Of a stretch of DNA of 64,000 bases, positions 54,601 through 64,000 are shown one piece after another (positions within the stretch are counted from its first letter, which is position 1; the number at the start of each line of letters is the position of its first letter). The notes beneath the pieces were generated by a model that saw only the letters and a program-made list of their open reading frames with translations, ran no database searches and had not been told where the DNA came from. This stretch comes from Areca catechu. Its lineage: Eukaryota > Streptophyta > Magnoliopsida > Arecales > Arecaceae. A program made the position numbers and the translations under genes. The DNA is taken from positions 34,730,418 through 34,794,417 of the forward strand of contig CM038042.1 in NCBI GenBank assembly GCA_021397845.1, in the 5' to 3' direction.

Positions 54601-56040
54601 ATCTCGTATCCATTTCAGTTCTGCATTCTTATTCCTATACCCATTGGACAACCGTAACCAGTTTTATCCCTTCTTAAAAATAAACTCTCTACTATCCCAT
54701 AGCCTTTCAAGAACAGTTTAAACTCTCCATTCTATGTTTCATCGAACAAATCTTCCTCTCGTTTGGACATCTAATCTCCCCGACAATTTTTGGATCGACA
54801 AGAGGAGGATGAGAGGATGGTGATGCAGCAATGGTGACTTAGGAAAGGAGGACCTCTCGCAGTGAATTGGAATGGCGGAGAGTGATCGGTAGCATGAGGC
54901 AACATAGGGAAGATCAATGATGGGAAGAAGGCCAATCAAATAGGATAAAAATCGGCCACTTGGGAGCTTCTTCGGGCACCTTCTTCGGGTGGTGGGCGAT
55001 GATTGTGCTAGCGACACAGAATAGCTCAGGCAGTGGCAACATCGTTAGTGGCGGCAGGCGGGGACCAAGTAGAGGGGAAAAAGACCACAATTAGTGGTTT
55101 GGAAGGTGGTTTGGATCAGTGCAGACAGTGATGAGGTGGAGACTCTAACTGAGGGGTGGACTGCAAGGATGGAGAACTGGGCGGACGATGAAGACCGGTG
55201 ATGGTGAATCGAAGTGGAGGCGGCAACTTGCTGGGATGAAGGCGATGATGGCTTTTCCTTGGATTTTTCCAGCATGGGAGGGTTCTCCGGTGTGTTCCTG
55301 GCCATGAGGAGGAAACAACAGACAGTGAATGGGTAGCGAACTGGTCGGAGAAGAGGAAGAAGAACGGTGGAGGGCAGGTGGCGCAAGCGGTGGGGAAGAT
55401 GACCTATGGTGGCTTCAGGAATAGGGAGGCAACGGCCGTGGAGATATGGGATAGATCCAGAGAAGGAGGAGGCCAAATTAGGGAAGAGAGTAGTGTGATG
55501 GCAGCAAAAATGGTGGAGGTTTTTTTGGAATTTTTCTGGCATTAACAGCTTCTTTTTGACTTTGAGAAGCTTCCGGACGGTGAGGGGAACATCTCCGGTA
55601 GCTCCTCCGGAGAGATCTTAACTTGGAATGGTCTGTGGTCCACGATTCTGTTCCGTGGACCAACAATAATGGTAGCCATGGACCATATTGGATTCTGTAA
55701 ACCATTCAGCCCGTTCATGGTGGATCGGCTGCTCCAATATTCGAGCAACTTCAGAATAATTTCTTCAAAATTCATTTTCTAGCTCTATTGAAGTCTGATT
55801 TTAACACCATTTGCACCGTTGGTTCCCAAAAATCGAACTCTTCATGTTGGTGGGGTTCTTTCATTAAAACACTGCATAAAAATATTAATTTTAATTAAAT
55901 AAAGTCAATTTAATCTATATTAATGTACTTGTGGCTAATATTTCTGTACTTATCACTCCATTCAACTTGAACTTTACTTGTCCTCGAGTAAAAATAGTAG
56001 TTCATGAATTACTTATTAGAAAATAATTAAGGAGGCTACC
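51691..56040. other. Gene-free repeat debris
   Basis: No convincing coding region. It holds the GA-rich tract at 53001-53171, two moderately GC-rich blocks (52430-52950, 54750-55700) like LTR leader DNA, and a perfect 9-bp stem, TGGTCCACG/CGTGGACCA, at 55636-55662 with a 9-base loop. At 55960-55990 CAACTTGAACTTTACTTGTC followed by CTCGAG resembles a stretch common in Athila-like elements; this match is from memory and weak. Confidence 0.35.
53001..53171 (+). repeat. GA-rich polypurine tract
   Basis: About 170 bases almost entirely A and G with very few pyrimidines, built of GAAGAAG, GAGGA and AGAGA runs. The Leu/Phe/Ser-rich frames on the other strand are a by-product of this composition. 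Confidence 0.85.
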
Positions 56041-57732
56041 TGATGTGGCACATTCGCTGATGTGAAGCCCCTGCGGGTGGTCACACTGGAAAGAGATCTG
56101 CCACCTGATACGGTGGCTAAACAAAGAGTCAAGGCGAGCCCTCCTGCCGAGGTTAGCTCTCAACGAAGTTATGCTCATAGGGCGAGCCCTCCATTTGAGG
56201 CCAGCTCCTGGCTGGGGTTGTGCTCATGCTATCATGATGAGCCCTCCTACCAAGGTCAGCTCCTTGCCGGAGTCGTGCTCATAAGGCGAGCCCTCCGTCC
56301 GAGGCCAGCTCCCGATCGTGGTCGTGCTCATGCATGCTGTCAAGGCGAGCCCTCCTATCGAGGTCAGCTCCTAGTCGGGATCATGCTTATAGGGCGAGCC
56401 CTCTGTCTGAGGTCAGCTCCTGATTGGGGTTTATGCTCATGCATGCTGTCAAGGCGAGCCCTCCCGCGAGGTCAGCTCCTAGTCGGGGTCGTGCTCATAG
56501 TGCGAGCCCTCCGTCTGAGGTCAGCTCCCAGCTGGGATCGTGCATATGCTGTCAAGGCGAGCCCTCTTTTCGAGATCAGCTCACAGCCGAGGTCATGCTC
56601 ATAGGGTAAGCCCTCCATTTGAGGCTAGCTCCTGGTCGGAGTCATGCTCATGCTGCCAAGGCGAGCCCTCCTACCGAGGTTAGCTCCCAGCTGGGGTCGT
56701 GCTCATAGGATGAGCCCTCCATTGAGGTCAGCTCCCGGCTGAGGTCATGCTCATGCTTTTTGAGGTGGGCTCCTAAAGCGGGGCTCCTCTCTACCTTGTG
56801 GAGGTCAGAGTTCTCACTAGAAGCAAAAGAGGGAGGATCAACAGAAAATTCAAACCATAGCAAGGAGGTTCCCGGCCACCCGCAACCTCTGGGAGGTGGT
56901 GCACACCCTACCATAAATTCAAGCTCTGCAACGTGTCACCTGCATGCTCTGCACAATGTGTGCTCCACTAGGTTCCAGGTCCATAGCATGTTGCCACGTC
57001 GACGATCGTGCAGTCGAGGGCTTTGACCCTCACGACACGAAACCTGAACATCCTCCAAGAGGAGTATTCCATTAAGGCGCCCGGGCCTTGCGACACTCTG
57101 ATGGTCCCTCTGGAATAGAAATGTCCCCCGTGGCTTGAGGCTTGGTGGCACAGCACCTGTCCCTTCATGGGGAACTACTTCACTAGAGGGACAATGTATG
57201 TGCCACGTCGGCGAACACCCCCAATAGGAGGATCTCCTTCAAAGGACCGGTCCTAACAAGGGAAAGATCATGGGCAATGAAAAGATCCCCTTAAAGTGGG
57301 CATCGAGAAAAGTACATCTCAGTGAAGTCTCGACCCGGTCTGGGCCATCGTTCTCATAGAAAATAGAAGAAAGAATCCCCGAAAGGGAGAACGGAGGCAA
57401 CTGGTAAGAGATAGAGGGCCAGCGAGCAAGGAACCAGCCATGAGAACCTCCCAAGCTCTCGATCCCAACCCCACCTTGTCTTTACATTTCAGTTCTATCT
57501 TTCATCCTTTACATGGAGAGTACCCAAGCTCTTCACCATAGAGGTTCTGTTTTCCTAGATCGTCCCACTGACTTGATCGCCGGAGTTTGTCGGAATACTC
57601 GACCCGGATCTCCTTTGTTTTGCAGGACAACTAACTAAGGAGTTGACCGAGTAGAGGACCAAGCACCCTACAGGAGCTCGACGCATCTGCGATACGTCAG
57701 AGCTCAGGCCATGATGATCCAGGTGACAATAG
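56041..57732 (+). mobile_element. Gypsy-B2 5' LTR
   Basis: It starts TGATGTGGCA at 56041 and ends near GACAATA at 57732, followed by GATTGGCATGCCAGGAAGG, the same PBS region as Gypsy-B1. Length about 1692 bp. The first third is a tandem array (56132-56760); the rest aligns with the Gypsy-B1 LTR in reverse orientation. The 3' LTR is not in the window. Confidence 0.8.
56132..56760. repeat. ~52-bp tandem array in Gypsy-B2 LTR with two alternating unit types
   Basis: Twelve GAGCCCTC-type unit starts recur at about 50-60 base intervals. Each has GAGGTCAGCTCC and GGTCGTGCTCAT. Units followed by CATAGGGCGAG and units followed by CATGCTGTCAAGGCGAG alternate, giving a higher-order period near 108 bp, close to the 112-bp unit in Gypsy-B1. 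Confidence 0.8.
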
Positions 57733-57835
57733 ATTGGCATGCCAGGAAGGGAGGCGGAAGTCTAATAGCAAGTCCCCCACCACTAGAAAAGCATCTGCAT
57801 AAGCCCCAAAGCTCCATGGTGATAACATGATCGCG
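57733..57835 (+). other. Gypsy-B2 PBS and start of leader
   Basis: GATTGGCATGCCAGGAAGG marks the PBS. TGGCATGCCA is itself a 10-bp palindrome. Short Pro-rich frames follow, broken by stops. Confidence 0.6.
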
Positions 57836-59400
57836 TGAGGCTTCTGCTAGCCAAGCAGGGGCCCCTCATCACAACGATCAGAGCCCAAAGAGAGCCACCC
57901 GCTCCACCACCACCACCTTCGGTGGACCCCGAGATTATCGCACTGGTCCAGCAGGTCCATACCCTGGCTGTGGTGGTGCACCAGCTTCATCAGAGACACC
58001 GGTTCCTGGCAACACAACAATTGCCAGGGATGCTGGTAGTCCACATCGTAGATCCCCGTACCAGCCTGCAATCCTTTCAGGAGGGGTCATTGCATGCGGT
58101 CTCCCACCCGAGAGGAGACCATCAGGTGGTCAAAAAAAGGCAAACATGATGGCCCGACCGGTCAGGAGAGCCACTTCCCAGTCTCGAACCATGGTGTGCA
58201 CTCCCACCAGCAACGTCGGCATGGCCGGGAACTCAGGTGAGAGTTCCCCTGCTTCGCACCTCCTTCATCCTTGACAGCCTCCATCGAGGGGTCCACTAAC
58301 GAGGCCATCTGTCACCAGGCGGAGAGGTGCCTCGAAGAGCAGGAGCTCAAGCTGGCAGATTTGTCTCGCTGGTTTGCAGAGATCCGGGGCTCCCCCAGCG
58401 AGCCTGCGGGGTTATGACACCCTTCCCCCTTTCTCCCGTGGAATCCAAGAGGAACGATCTCCAGTTGGTTCTGTAAGCCTCAGGTTGATCTCTATGATGG
58501 GACGATCGATCCCTTGGACCACTTGGAAAGCTACAAGCTTTCATGAGGATTCAAGGGCTACTAATGCTCTCCTCTACATCGCCTTCCCGGCCACCCTATG
58601 AAGGCTACTCGAGCATGGTTCTCCAGTCTCAAGTTAGAAAGTATTGACTCCTCCTAGTTGGAGAAAAAGTTTATGGTGTATTTTGATGCATGCAGGAAGG
58701 TGCCACGTGAGGCTGACAGCCTCTTCTCGATCTGTCAGCAGGACCGAGAGTCCCTTCGAGATTGTATCCGATTTAAGGCTGCTATCCTGGAGATCTACCA
58801 TCTCGACGAGCTAGTCACCATGTTGGCTCTAAAGAGAGGGCTATGGACCTCCCGCTTTACCTACTCCATCAATAAAAAGCCTCCGAAGACCTACTCGGAG
58901 CTTCTCCTTCGGGTCCACAAGTACATCCATATGGAAGAGGCAGACCACACTAGGAGGGAGCTTGACGGGAGGCCCCTGAAGAGGTAGGCCATTGGGGAGG
59001 ATCCGCTTCCCCGACCCAGAAGACGGTGCCGGTTCAGCGGCCAGGGCTGAGACCTAGAGTCGACCCCATCAAAGAGGAGAAGTTCACTCCTCTCCTGGAT
59101 CCAAGAGCAAAGATTTTGATGGAGATTGAGGGCGATCGCTTCCTACACCATCCTCCTCCTTTGAGGCCGTCTGCTGGGCACGACCGATCCTGCTACTCTC
59201 GCTTCCATCGGGACCACGGCTACGACATCGAGGAACGCTGCCACTTGAAGAGAGAGATAGAACACTTGATCAAGCATGGCTACCTCGGGAAGTACGTGGA
59301 GGGAGGAGCTCCCCATCAGCCTAGAATCAAGAGCCCCGTCCGCTCGCCATCGATAATCGGTCCATTGAAAAGCTGGTCGAAATAATCTTTTGGGTGTAGG
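57836..59400 (+). pseudogene. Gypsy-B2 gag
   Basis: The N-terminal part has PPPPPSVDPEIIALVQQVHT. The capsid domain reads ESLRDCIRFKAAILEIYHLD and LKRGLWTSRFTYSINKKPPK at 58658-58987. The zinc-finger-like block at 59026-59385 reads CYSRFHRDHGYDIEERCHLK and IEHLIKHGYLGKYVEGG. It is closely related to Gypsy-B1 gag and also broken by frameshifts (near 58500, 58640 and 58990). A Pro/Arg-rich linker separates the domains. Confidence 0.85.
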
Positions 59401-59852
59401 GAGGACTCCAAAGAGGGCTAGGGGAGAGAGGAGAGTGATGATGTACTCCCCTGCACAGGAGAAGGATCAACCGGGGGTGGATAACCCAAATAATGATGCT
59501 GTCGTCGTGGAGATGACGATAGCAAAACATCCTGTAAGAAGAATCATGGTTGATAGTGGAAGCTCTGTAGATATCCTTTTTTTCGATGCTTTTGCAAGGA
59601 TGAACTTATCCATCGACCAAATAAAATCGGTGTTCACGCTCTTAGTGGGCTTCACCAGAGATTTAGTTAGAGTTGAGGGAGAGATTACACTTTCAATAAC
59701 TGTCGGGACCCTATCTCGGTAAAGTACTGTGCTGACGACATTCATTGTGAGACTCCCTTCGTCTTATAATGCAATCCTAGGGCATCCCGGACTCAATCTG
59801 CTTAACCACCATCTCCACAAGGCGTCTCCTCATTCAGTTCCCAATCCCTTGG
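59401..59852 (+). pseudogene. Gypsy-B2 protease, interrupted by SIRE-D
   Basis: The active site is intact: VRRIMVDSGSSVDILFFDAF, with Asp-Ser-Gly at 59552-59560. It continues with LVGFTRDLVRVEGEITLSIT and, after a stop and frame change near 59720, LPSSYNAILGHPGLNLL. The SIRE-D LTR begins at 59853, just after the protease. RT and the rest of Gypsy-B2 must lie beyond the window. Confidence 0.85.
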
Positions 59853-61354
59853 TGTTGACCCTTGCAATGATTTTGATGATAATAAAATTGGAGCATGCAT
59901 TTGTTACTAATACTTTTGAATGTTTGAGAAGTTTTTATAGGATGATTTAAATGAACAACCACTCTTCCTACAACTCTGATCTTATTGATGTATGTCAAGT
60001 TTATTTTTAAAAAGTATCATGTAACGAAGAGTCCAAAGAAAAATTACTTATGTATTTATGAAAGTGGGCCATTTTTATGTAAATTTCAAGTTTAAATTAC
60101 TTAGAATATACCTTAAAAGAGTTTGAAAGAGCATAGAAGTCTGTTGGAAGCTTTTGGAGAAGTTTGGAAGGTTTTTGACAAAAATCACTCGAGCCGACTC
60201 AAAGCAGGAGAGTCGACTCTTTATTCTGCATGGCATAAAGTTTCTGGCATGCAATCATCTGAGCTGACTCGAAGGAAATAGAGCTGACTCGTCCAGAACT
60301 ACAATTCTTTAGTCAGACAATCGAGTCGACCCGACAAAAATCCAAGTTGACTCAAATATTTAGTCAAACAATCGAGTCGACCCGATAGAAAACTGAGCTG
60401 ACTCCTCTAGAGTATGAAAAATCAGTTCCGAGAGAACCAGTTAGGCGAGTCGACTTTACTGAGAAGAACCAACTCGACCAGAGTGCACTTTCAGCATGAC
60501 TAAGAATTCGAGCCGACTCGATCCAACCGAGCTGACTCGAATTCCTGTTTCAGGTGCATAACGGCTAGTTCTAGAATTGATTTTTTGAATCCAAAAGTGC
60601 TCCAACGGTCATATTTCAAATCCCAAGGCTCTATGGTCAATTCATTCATGAGATCAGTTCAAGGATTATAAATAAGGGATTTAAACAACTTTGAACAATT
60701 TTTAATGAGATTTTAAGAGAACATTCATTATTCAAGAGAGCTTTGGAGAGAAGAACTCAAGACTTCACCACCACTTCCATTCTTTTCTTGAGTCATTTAT
60801 TGAAGAAGATTGGAAGCCTTGAAGAGCATTAAATAAGCAATCAGAAGGCTTCTCAAAGGGCATCAACTGTAACTATTCGATAACATTTGGTTTGTCATTT
60901 TTGTTTCTCTATTTCCTAACTCTTTTTGATTTGCTCTAAGTACAGCAAGGGCTGTAACTTGGAGATTGTTTTAGGTTTTTGGTGAGCCTTTGAAAACCAA
61001 GCTTGGGTGTTAATGAGCCCAGGAAAACTAACATTGTATTGGGTTCTTGGTGATCCTGGTGTAAAATCAAGATTGGGTTTTGATTTGTGAGCCCAGTGTA
61101 AAACAAACTGGCTGTATTTTGAGGTGAATATAGTAAAAATTTCAAGTGGTATCTTGGATAGTGGATGTAGGATCTAGGTTGCTCCGAACAACTATAAAAT
61201 CTATTGTGTTTGTGATTGTGCTGATTGTGTTTCTTGCTTTCGCATTGCATACTTAAGTTACATCACTCACCACGTAGTTTTAAAAGAGCACATATTTGTG
61301 TAAAATTTTAAATACCCAATTCACCCCCCTCTTGGGTTGGCCATTTGGGCAACA
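59853..61354 (+). mobile_element. SIRE-D 5' LTR
   Basis: A 1502-bp LTR, TGTTGACC...GGGCAACA, with the same TGTTG/CAACA ends and the same closing phrase (AATTCACCCCCCTCTTGGGT) as SIRE-A. A TATAAATA box is at 60667-60674. The target duplication should be CTTGG (59848-59852); the other copy is outside the window. Confidence 0.9.
60188..60540. repeat. Cluster of GTCGAC-type palindromes in SIRE-D LTR
   Basis: About ten motifs of the form GAG(T/C)(C/T)GACTC occur. Exact GTCGAC cores are at 60211, 60325, 60375 and 60449 (approximate starts), and one is the perfect palindrome GAGTCGACTC (60210-60219). GAGCCGACTC and GAGCTGACTC variants lie between. The cluster is 335-690 bases into the LTR and upstream of the TATA box, the same place as the cluster in SIRE-A. 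Confidence 0.75.
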
Positions 61355-61372
61355 ACTATTATCAGAGCAGTG
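61355..61372 (+). other. SIRE-D primer binding site
   Basis: ACTATTATCAGAGCAGTG directly follows the LTR and contains TATCAGAGC of the tRNA-Met type site; the first bases are decayed. Confidence 0.75.
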
Positions 61373-61400
61373 TCTCTAAAATTTACTAGATAAAAGATCT

Positions 61401-63215
61401 ATGGCAAATCCTATGAGTACCTCTTTGGTCGAAGGTCAATCTACAAATAGACCTTCACTTTTCACAAGCATAAATTATATCTATTGAAAAGCATGAATGA
61501 AAATTTACATTCAAGCAATAGATTTTCAATTGTGGAAAATAATTTTCAAAGGACCTCACACATCCATAAAGAAGGTTGATGGCGTGGATGTCCTAAAACA
61601 TGAAGAGGAATGGGATGAATATGACATGAAGATGGGTGATTGAACGCCAAAGTAATAAATCTCTTATATTGTGTTTTGGACGTCAACGAGTTTAACCATA
61701 TTTCTACTTGCATGTCTACAAAAAAAATTTGGGATAAACTTGAAGTAACCCATAAAGGAACCTCCCAAGTTAAAACTTCTAAAATCAATATTCTTATTCA
61801 TATTATGAATTATTTAAATGGAACCGAATGAAACTATATATATCATGTTCTCAAGGTTTACAGATATTATTAACTGTTTAAAGAGTCTTGGCAGGATATA
61901 CTCAAATGCAAACCTTGTACAGAGAAATTTTGAGATCACTTTCAGATAAATGGGATCCGAAGGTCACTGATATCCAGAAAGCTAAGCACTTGAACACTTT
62001 ACCATTAGATAAGCTCCTTGGATCATTGATCATGTATGAACTCATAATGCAGCATAGAAGTAAGGATGATATTAAGAAGAAAAAATCGATAGCCTTCAAA
62101 GCTGCTGCATAATTAAAGAAACAAGAAGAATTAGAAGAAGAAAGCCTTTCCTCAAACGAAGATGAACTTGAAGATGATGATATTTCTCTAGTCGTGAGGA
62201 AATTCAAGAAATTTATGGGTAGAAGAAAAGCAAGACATTGGAGAAAGCACTATAGAAAAGAGGAACATAACAAAGAGAAAGAAAAGAAAAAAAGAAGAGA
62301 CAAAGAGCAATAGCCTATTTGCTATGAGTGCAAGAAGCCGTGGCACTTATGTTCTGATTGTCCCACGTTGAAGAAAGCTTACAAAAAGAAGAAGAAGAAA
62401 GCGATGGTTGCAACTTGGAGTGACAGCGAGGATTATACATCAAATGAAGAAGAAGAGACTACCAAAATAGCTAATATATGTTTGATGGATCTCGAGGATG
62501 AAGTAATATCTCCTGAACCTAACGATGAATTTATTTATGAAGAATTGAATACTGTTTTTTATGAACTATTATCTGAATATAAAAAGGCAGGTTTAAAATT
62601 AAAACTTTGAAAAATAACAATAATATTTTAATGAAAGAAAAAGATGAAATTTCAGAAAAGAATAATATTTTATAAGAATAATTGAGCTGTATTTCAGAAA
62701 AATATAGAGTCTTGCAAGTTGAAAAGAGATTATTATCTTGAAAAGAATAAGGCACTACATGAAGAAATATATGTTTGCAAAAAGAAGTTGAAAAACTCAA
62801 GTCCTTAGTTGAAAAATTAAGTTTGAGTTCAAATAAGCTTGAGCTGATTTTGAAAAGTCAAAGGGATTCAAATAACAAAGCTGGAATTGGTTACAATTCA
62901 TTGCATTCTAATAGAGTTTTAGCTACAAAGTTTATAGCTTCAAAATCTTATGTACCGAAGTTTTCAACTCAAAAAACTTTTGCATCTAGAATTTCAACAT
63001 TTGCATCTTTTCAAAATTCAAAAGTTATCTTTATTCTTGCAATGGGGTTGGTCACAAATCCTTCGAATGTAATGTGAAAAAGAACAGTAAAAGTAAAGTG
63101 AAAAAGATTTGGGTTCCTAAAGGAACCACTTCTACTAACCTGCAAGGATCCAAGAAAGCTTGGATACCTAAAAGAATTACTTGATAGTCTTGCAGGAATG
63201 TTTTGCAGCCAATAA
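61401..63215 (+). pseudogene. SIRE-D gag
   Basis: The start ATG at 61401 lies in AAAGATCTATGGCA, as in SIRE-A (MANPMSTSLVEGQSTNRPSL). Codon 29 is TGA (61485-61487) where Trp is expected, and a second TGA follows three codons later. Capsid phrases: DVNEFNHISTCMSTKKIWDK, LEVTHKGTSQVKTSKINI, ILRSLSDKWDPKVTDIQKAK. The zinc knuckle CYECKKPWHLCSDC (C-X2-C-X4-H-X4-C) is at 62320-62361. After it comes a long charged, coiled-coil-like tail (WSDSEDYTSNEEEET, LQKEVEKLKSLVEKLSLSSN) to about 63100. Confidence 0.85.
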
Positions 63216-63490
63216 TTCAAAAAGAAGATGGTTCTGGATAATGGCTGTTCAAGACATATGACGAGTGATAAAGAACAATTCAATATCCTATAAATGAAGG
63301 ATGGAGGAATGATTACTTTTGATGACAATGGTAAAGGAAAGATCATTTGCATTGGTAAGATCAGAATTATCCCTTCTACATTCATTGAAAATGTATTGCT
63401 AGTTGACAAATTGAAGCATAATTTATTAAGTATAAGTCAATTATGTGATAGAGGCTTCAAGGTTATCTTTGAATCTTCAATATGAATTAT
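63216..63490 (+). pseudogene. SIRE-D protease
   Basis: The frame reads MVLDNGCSRHMTSDKEQFNI, with Asp-Asn-Gly at 63237-63245 in place of the usual Asp-Ser-Gly. It continues with MITFDDNGKGKIICIGKIRI and VDKLKHNLLSISQLCDRGFK. One stop lies near 63291. It is closely similar to the SIRE-A protease. Confidence 0.85.
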
Positions 63491-64000
63491 AACTAACTCA
63501 CTTGATTTTAGCACTGAGCTCATTGGTCATAGACTTGGAAACATATATATGGTAGATTTAAATGATCTAGCCATGTCTAGTAGTACAAGTCTTATGGCAA
63601 TAAACGCTAAAATCAAGGAGTCTAACTTACTTTGGCATAGGAGATTAGGTCATGCTAGCATGCATACAATAGTTAAATTAATTTTCAAAGATCTAGTTAG
63701 AGGTTTACCAAAATTTAAAGTTGATTTTGAACATGTTTGTGATGCATGCCAATTTGGTAAACAAATTAGGAAGAGTTTTAAATTGAAAAATATGGTTTCT
63801 ACTTCTAGACCTTTAGAGTTACTGCACATGGACCTATTTGGACCAACTAGGACCACAAGCCTAGGTGGTATGAAATATAGACTTGTGATAGTAGATATTG
63901 CGAGATTTACTTGAGTTTTATTTATTGCACATAAAGATGAAGCTTTTAAAGTTTTTCAAAAATTTCATAAAAAAAGTTTCAAACCAGAAAAATCTTTCAA
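63491..64000 (+). pseudogene. SIRE-D integrase, N-terminal part (window edge)
   Basis: The zinc domain is complete: LLWHRRLGHASMHTIVKL and CDACQFGKQIRKSF. The core begins LLHMDLFGPTRTTSLGGMKY with the first catalytic Asp. A TGA at about 63914 stands where Trp is expected after ARFT. The window ends before the second Asp. Confidence 0.85.

Noticed and set aside
56062..56604. 180-codon frame through the Gypsy-B2 LTR array
   Set aside because: It is an array by-product with simple periodic residues (ASPP, APDRG) and lies in the U3 part of an LTR.

Overview
This window is repeat-rich flowering-plant nuclear DNA. I infer a monocot, possibly a palm, from the style of the retrotransposons, but the sequence does not prove it. 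Nearly everything is LTR retrotransposon, nested and broken. I see one convincing cellular gene, a BAP31-like ER membrane protein gene at 33057-33450. There are no bacterial features, no CRISPR, and no tRNA or rRNA genes.

Left block (1-10303): a degraded Sirevirus-type Copia element, 'SIRE-A', on the minus strand. It has a 3' LTR (1-1428, running off the window), multiple polypurine tracts, an extra ORF in the env-like slot (2202-4269), RNase H, RT, integrase, protease and gag, a PBS at 9585-9596 and a 5' LTR cut off at 10303.

Second block (10304-29590): a Tat-type Gypsy element, 'Gypsy-A', whose pol lies on the minus strand (23400-28790) with its 5' LTR at 28808-29590. Between pol and the missing 3' LTR it carries an antisense, intron-containing gene on the plus strand (about 10530-22440). 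That gene is interrupted by a complete Copia element, 'Copia-B' (12403-22257), with 2404-bp LTRs and a perfect CCCAG target-site duplication. The Copia-B leader holds four hairpins that share an apex but have different, self-complementary arms.

Middle (29591-37332): a degenerate Gypsy gag, AT-rich minisatellites, the BAP31-like gene with a telobox/site II promoter, and gene-free DNA.

Third block (37333-49623): remnants of a Copia element, 'Copia-C' (one LTR piece at 37333-37697; leader, PBS and a full LTR at 46192-49623), flank a 5'-half Gypsy, 'Gypsy-B1', on the minus strand (37722-46191). Gypsy-B1 carries inside its gag a complete non-autonomous LTR element (40857-44287). This has 1.63-kb LTRs, only 166 bp of internal DNA and a perfect GCGGG duplication.

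Right block (49624-64000): old LTR-like debris to 56040, then 'Gypsy-B2' on the plus strand (56041-59852). It is interrupted in the region after its protease by a second Sirevirus-type element, 'SIRE-D' (LTR 59853-61354, then gag, protease and the start of integrase), which runs off the window.

The main points for follow-up are the leader hairpin series in Copia-B, the long-LTR mini-element, the spliced antisense gene in Gypsy-A, and the GTCGAC palindrome clusters shared by both Sirevirus LTRs. Single-base indels outnumber substitutions, both between the paired LTRs of Copia-B and in the BAP31-like gene. This suggests that some frameshifts here are consensus errors.
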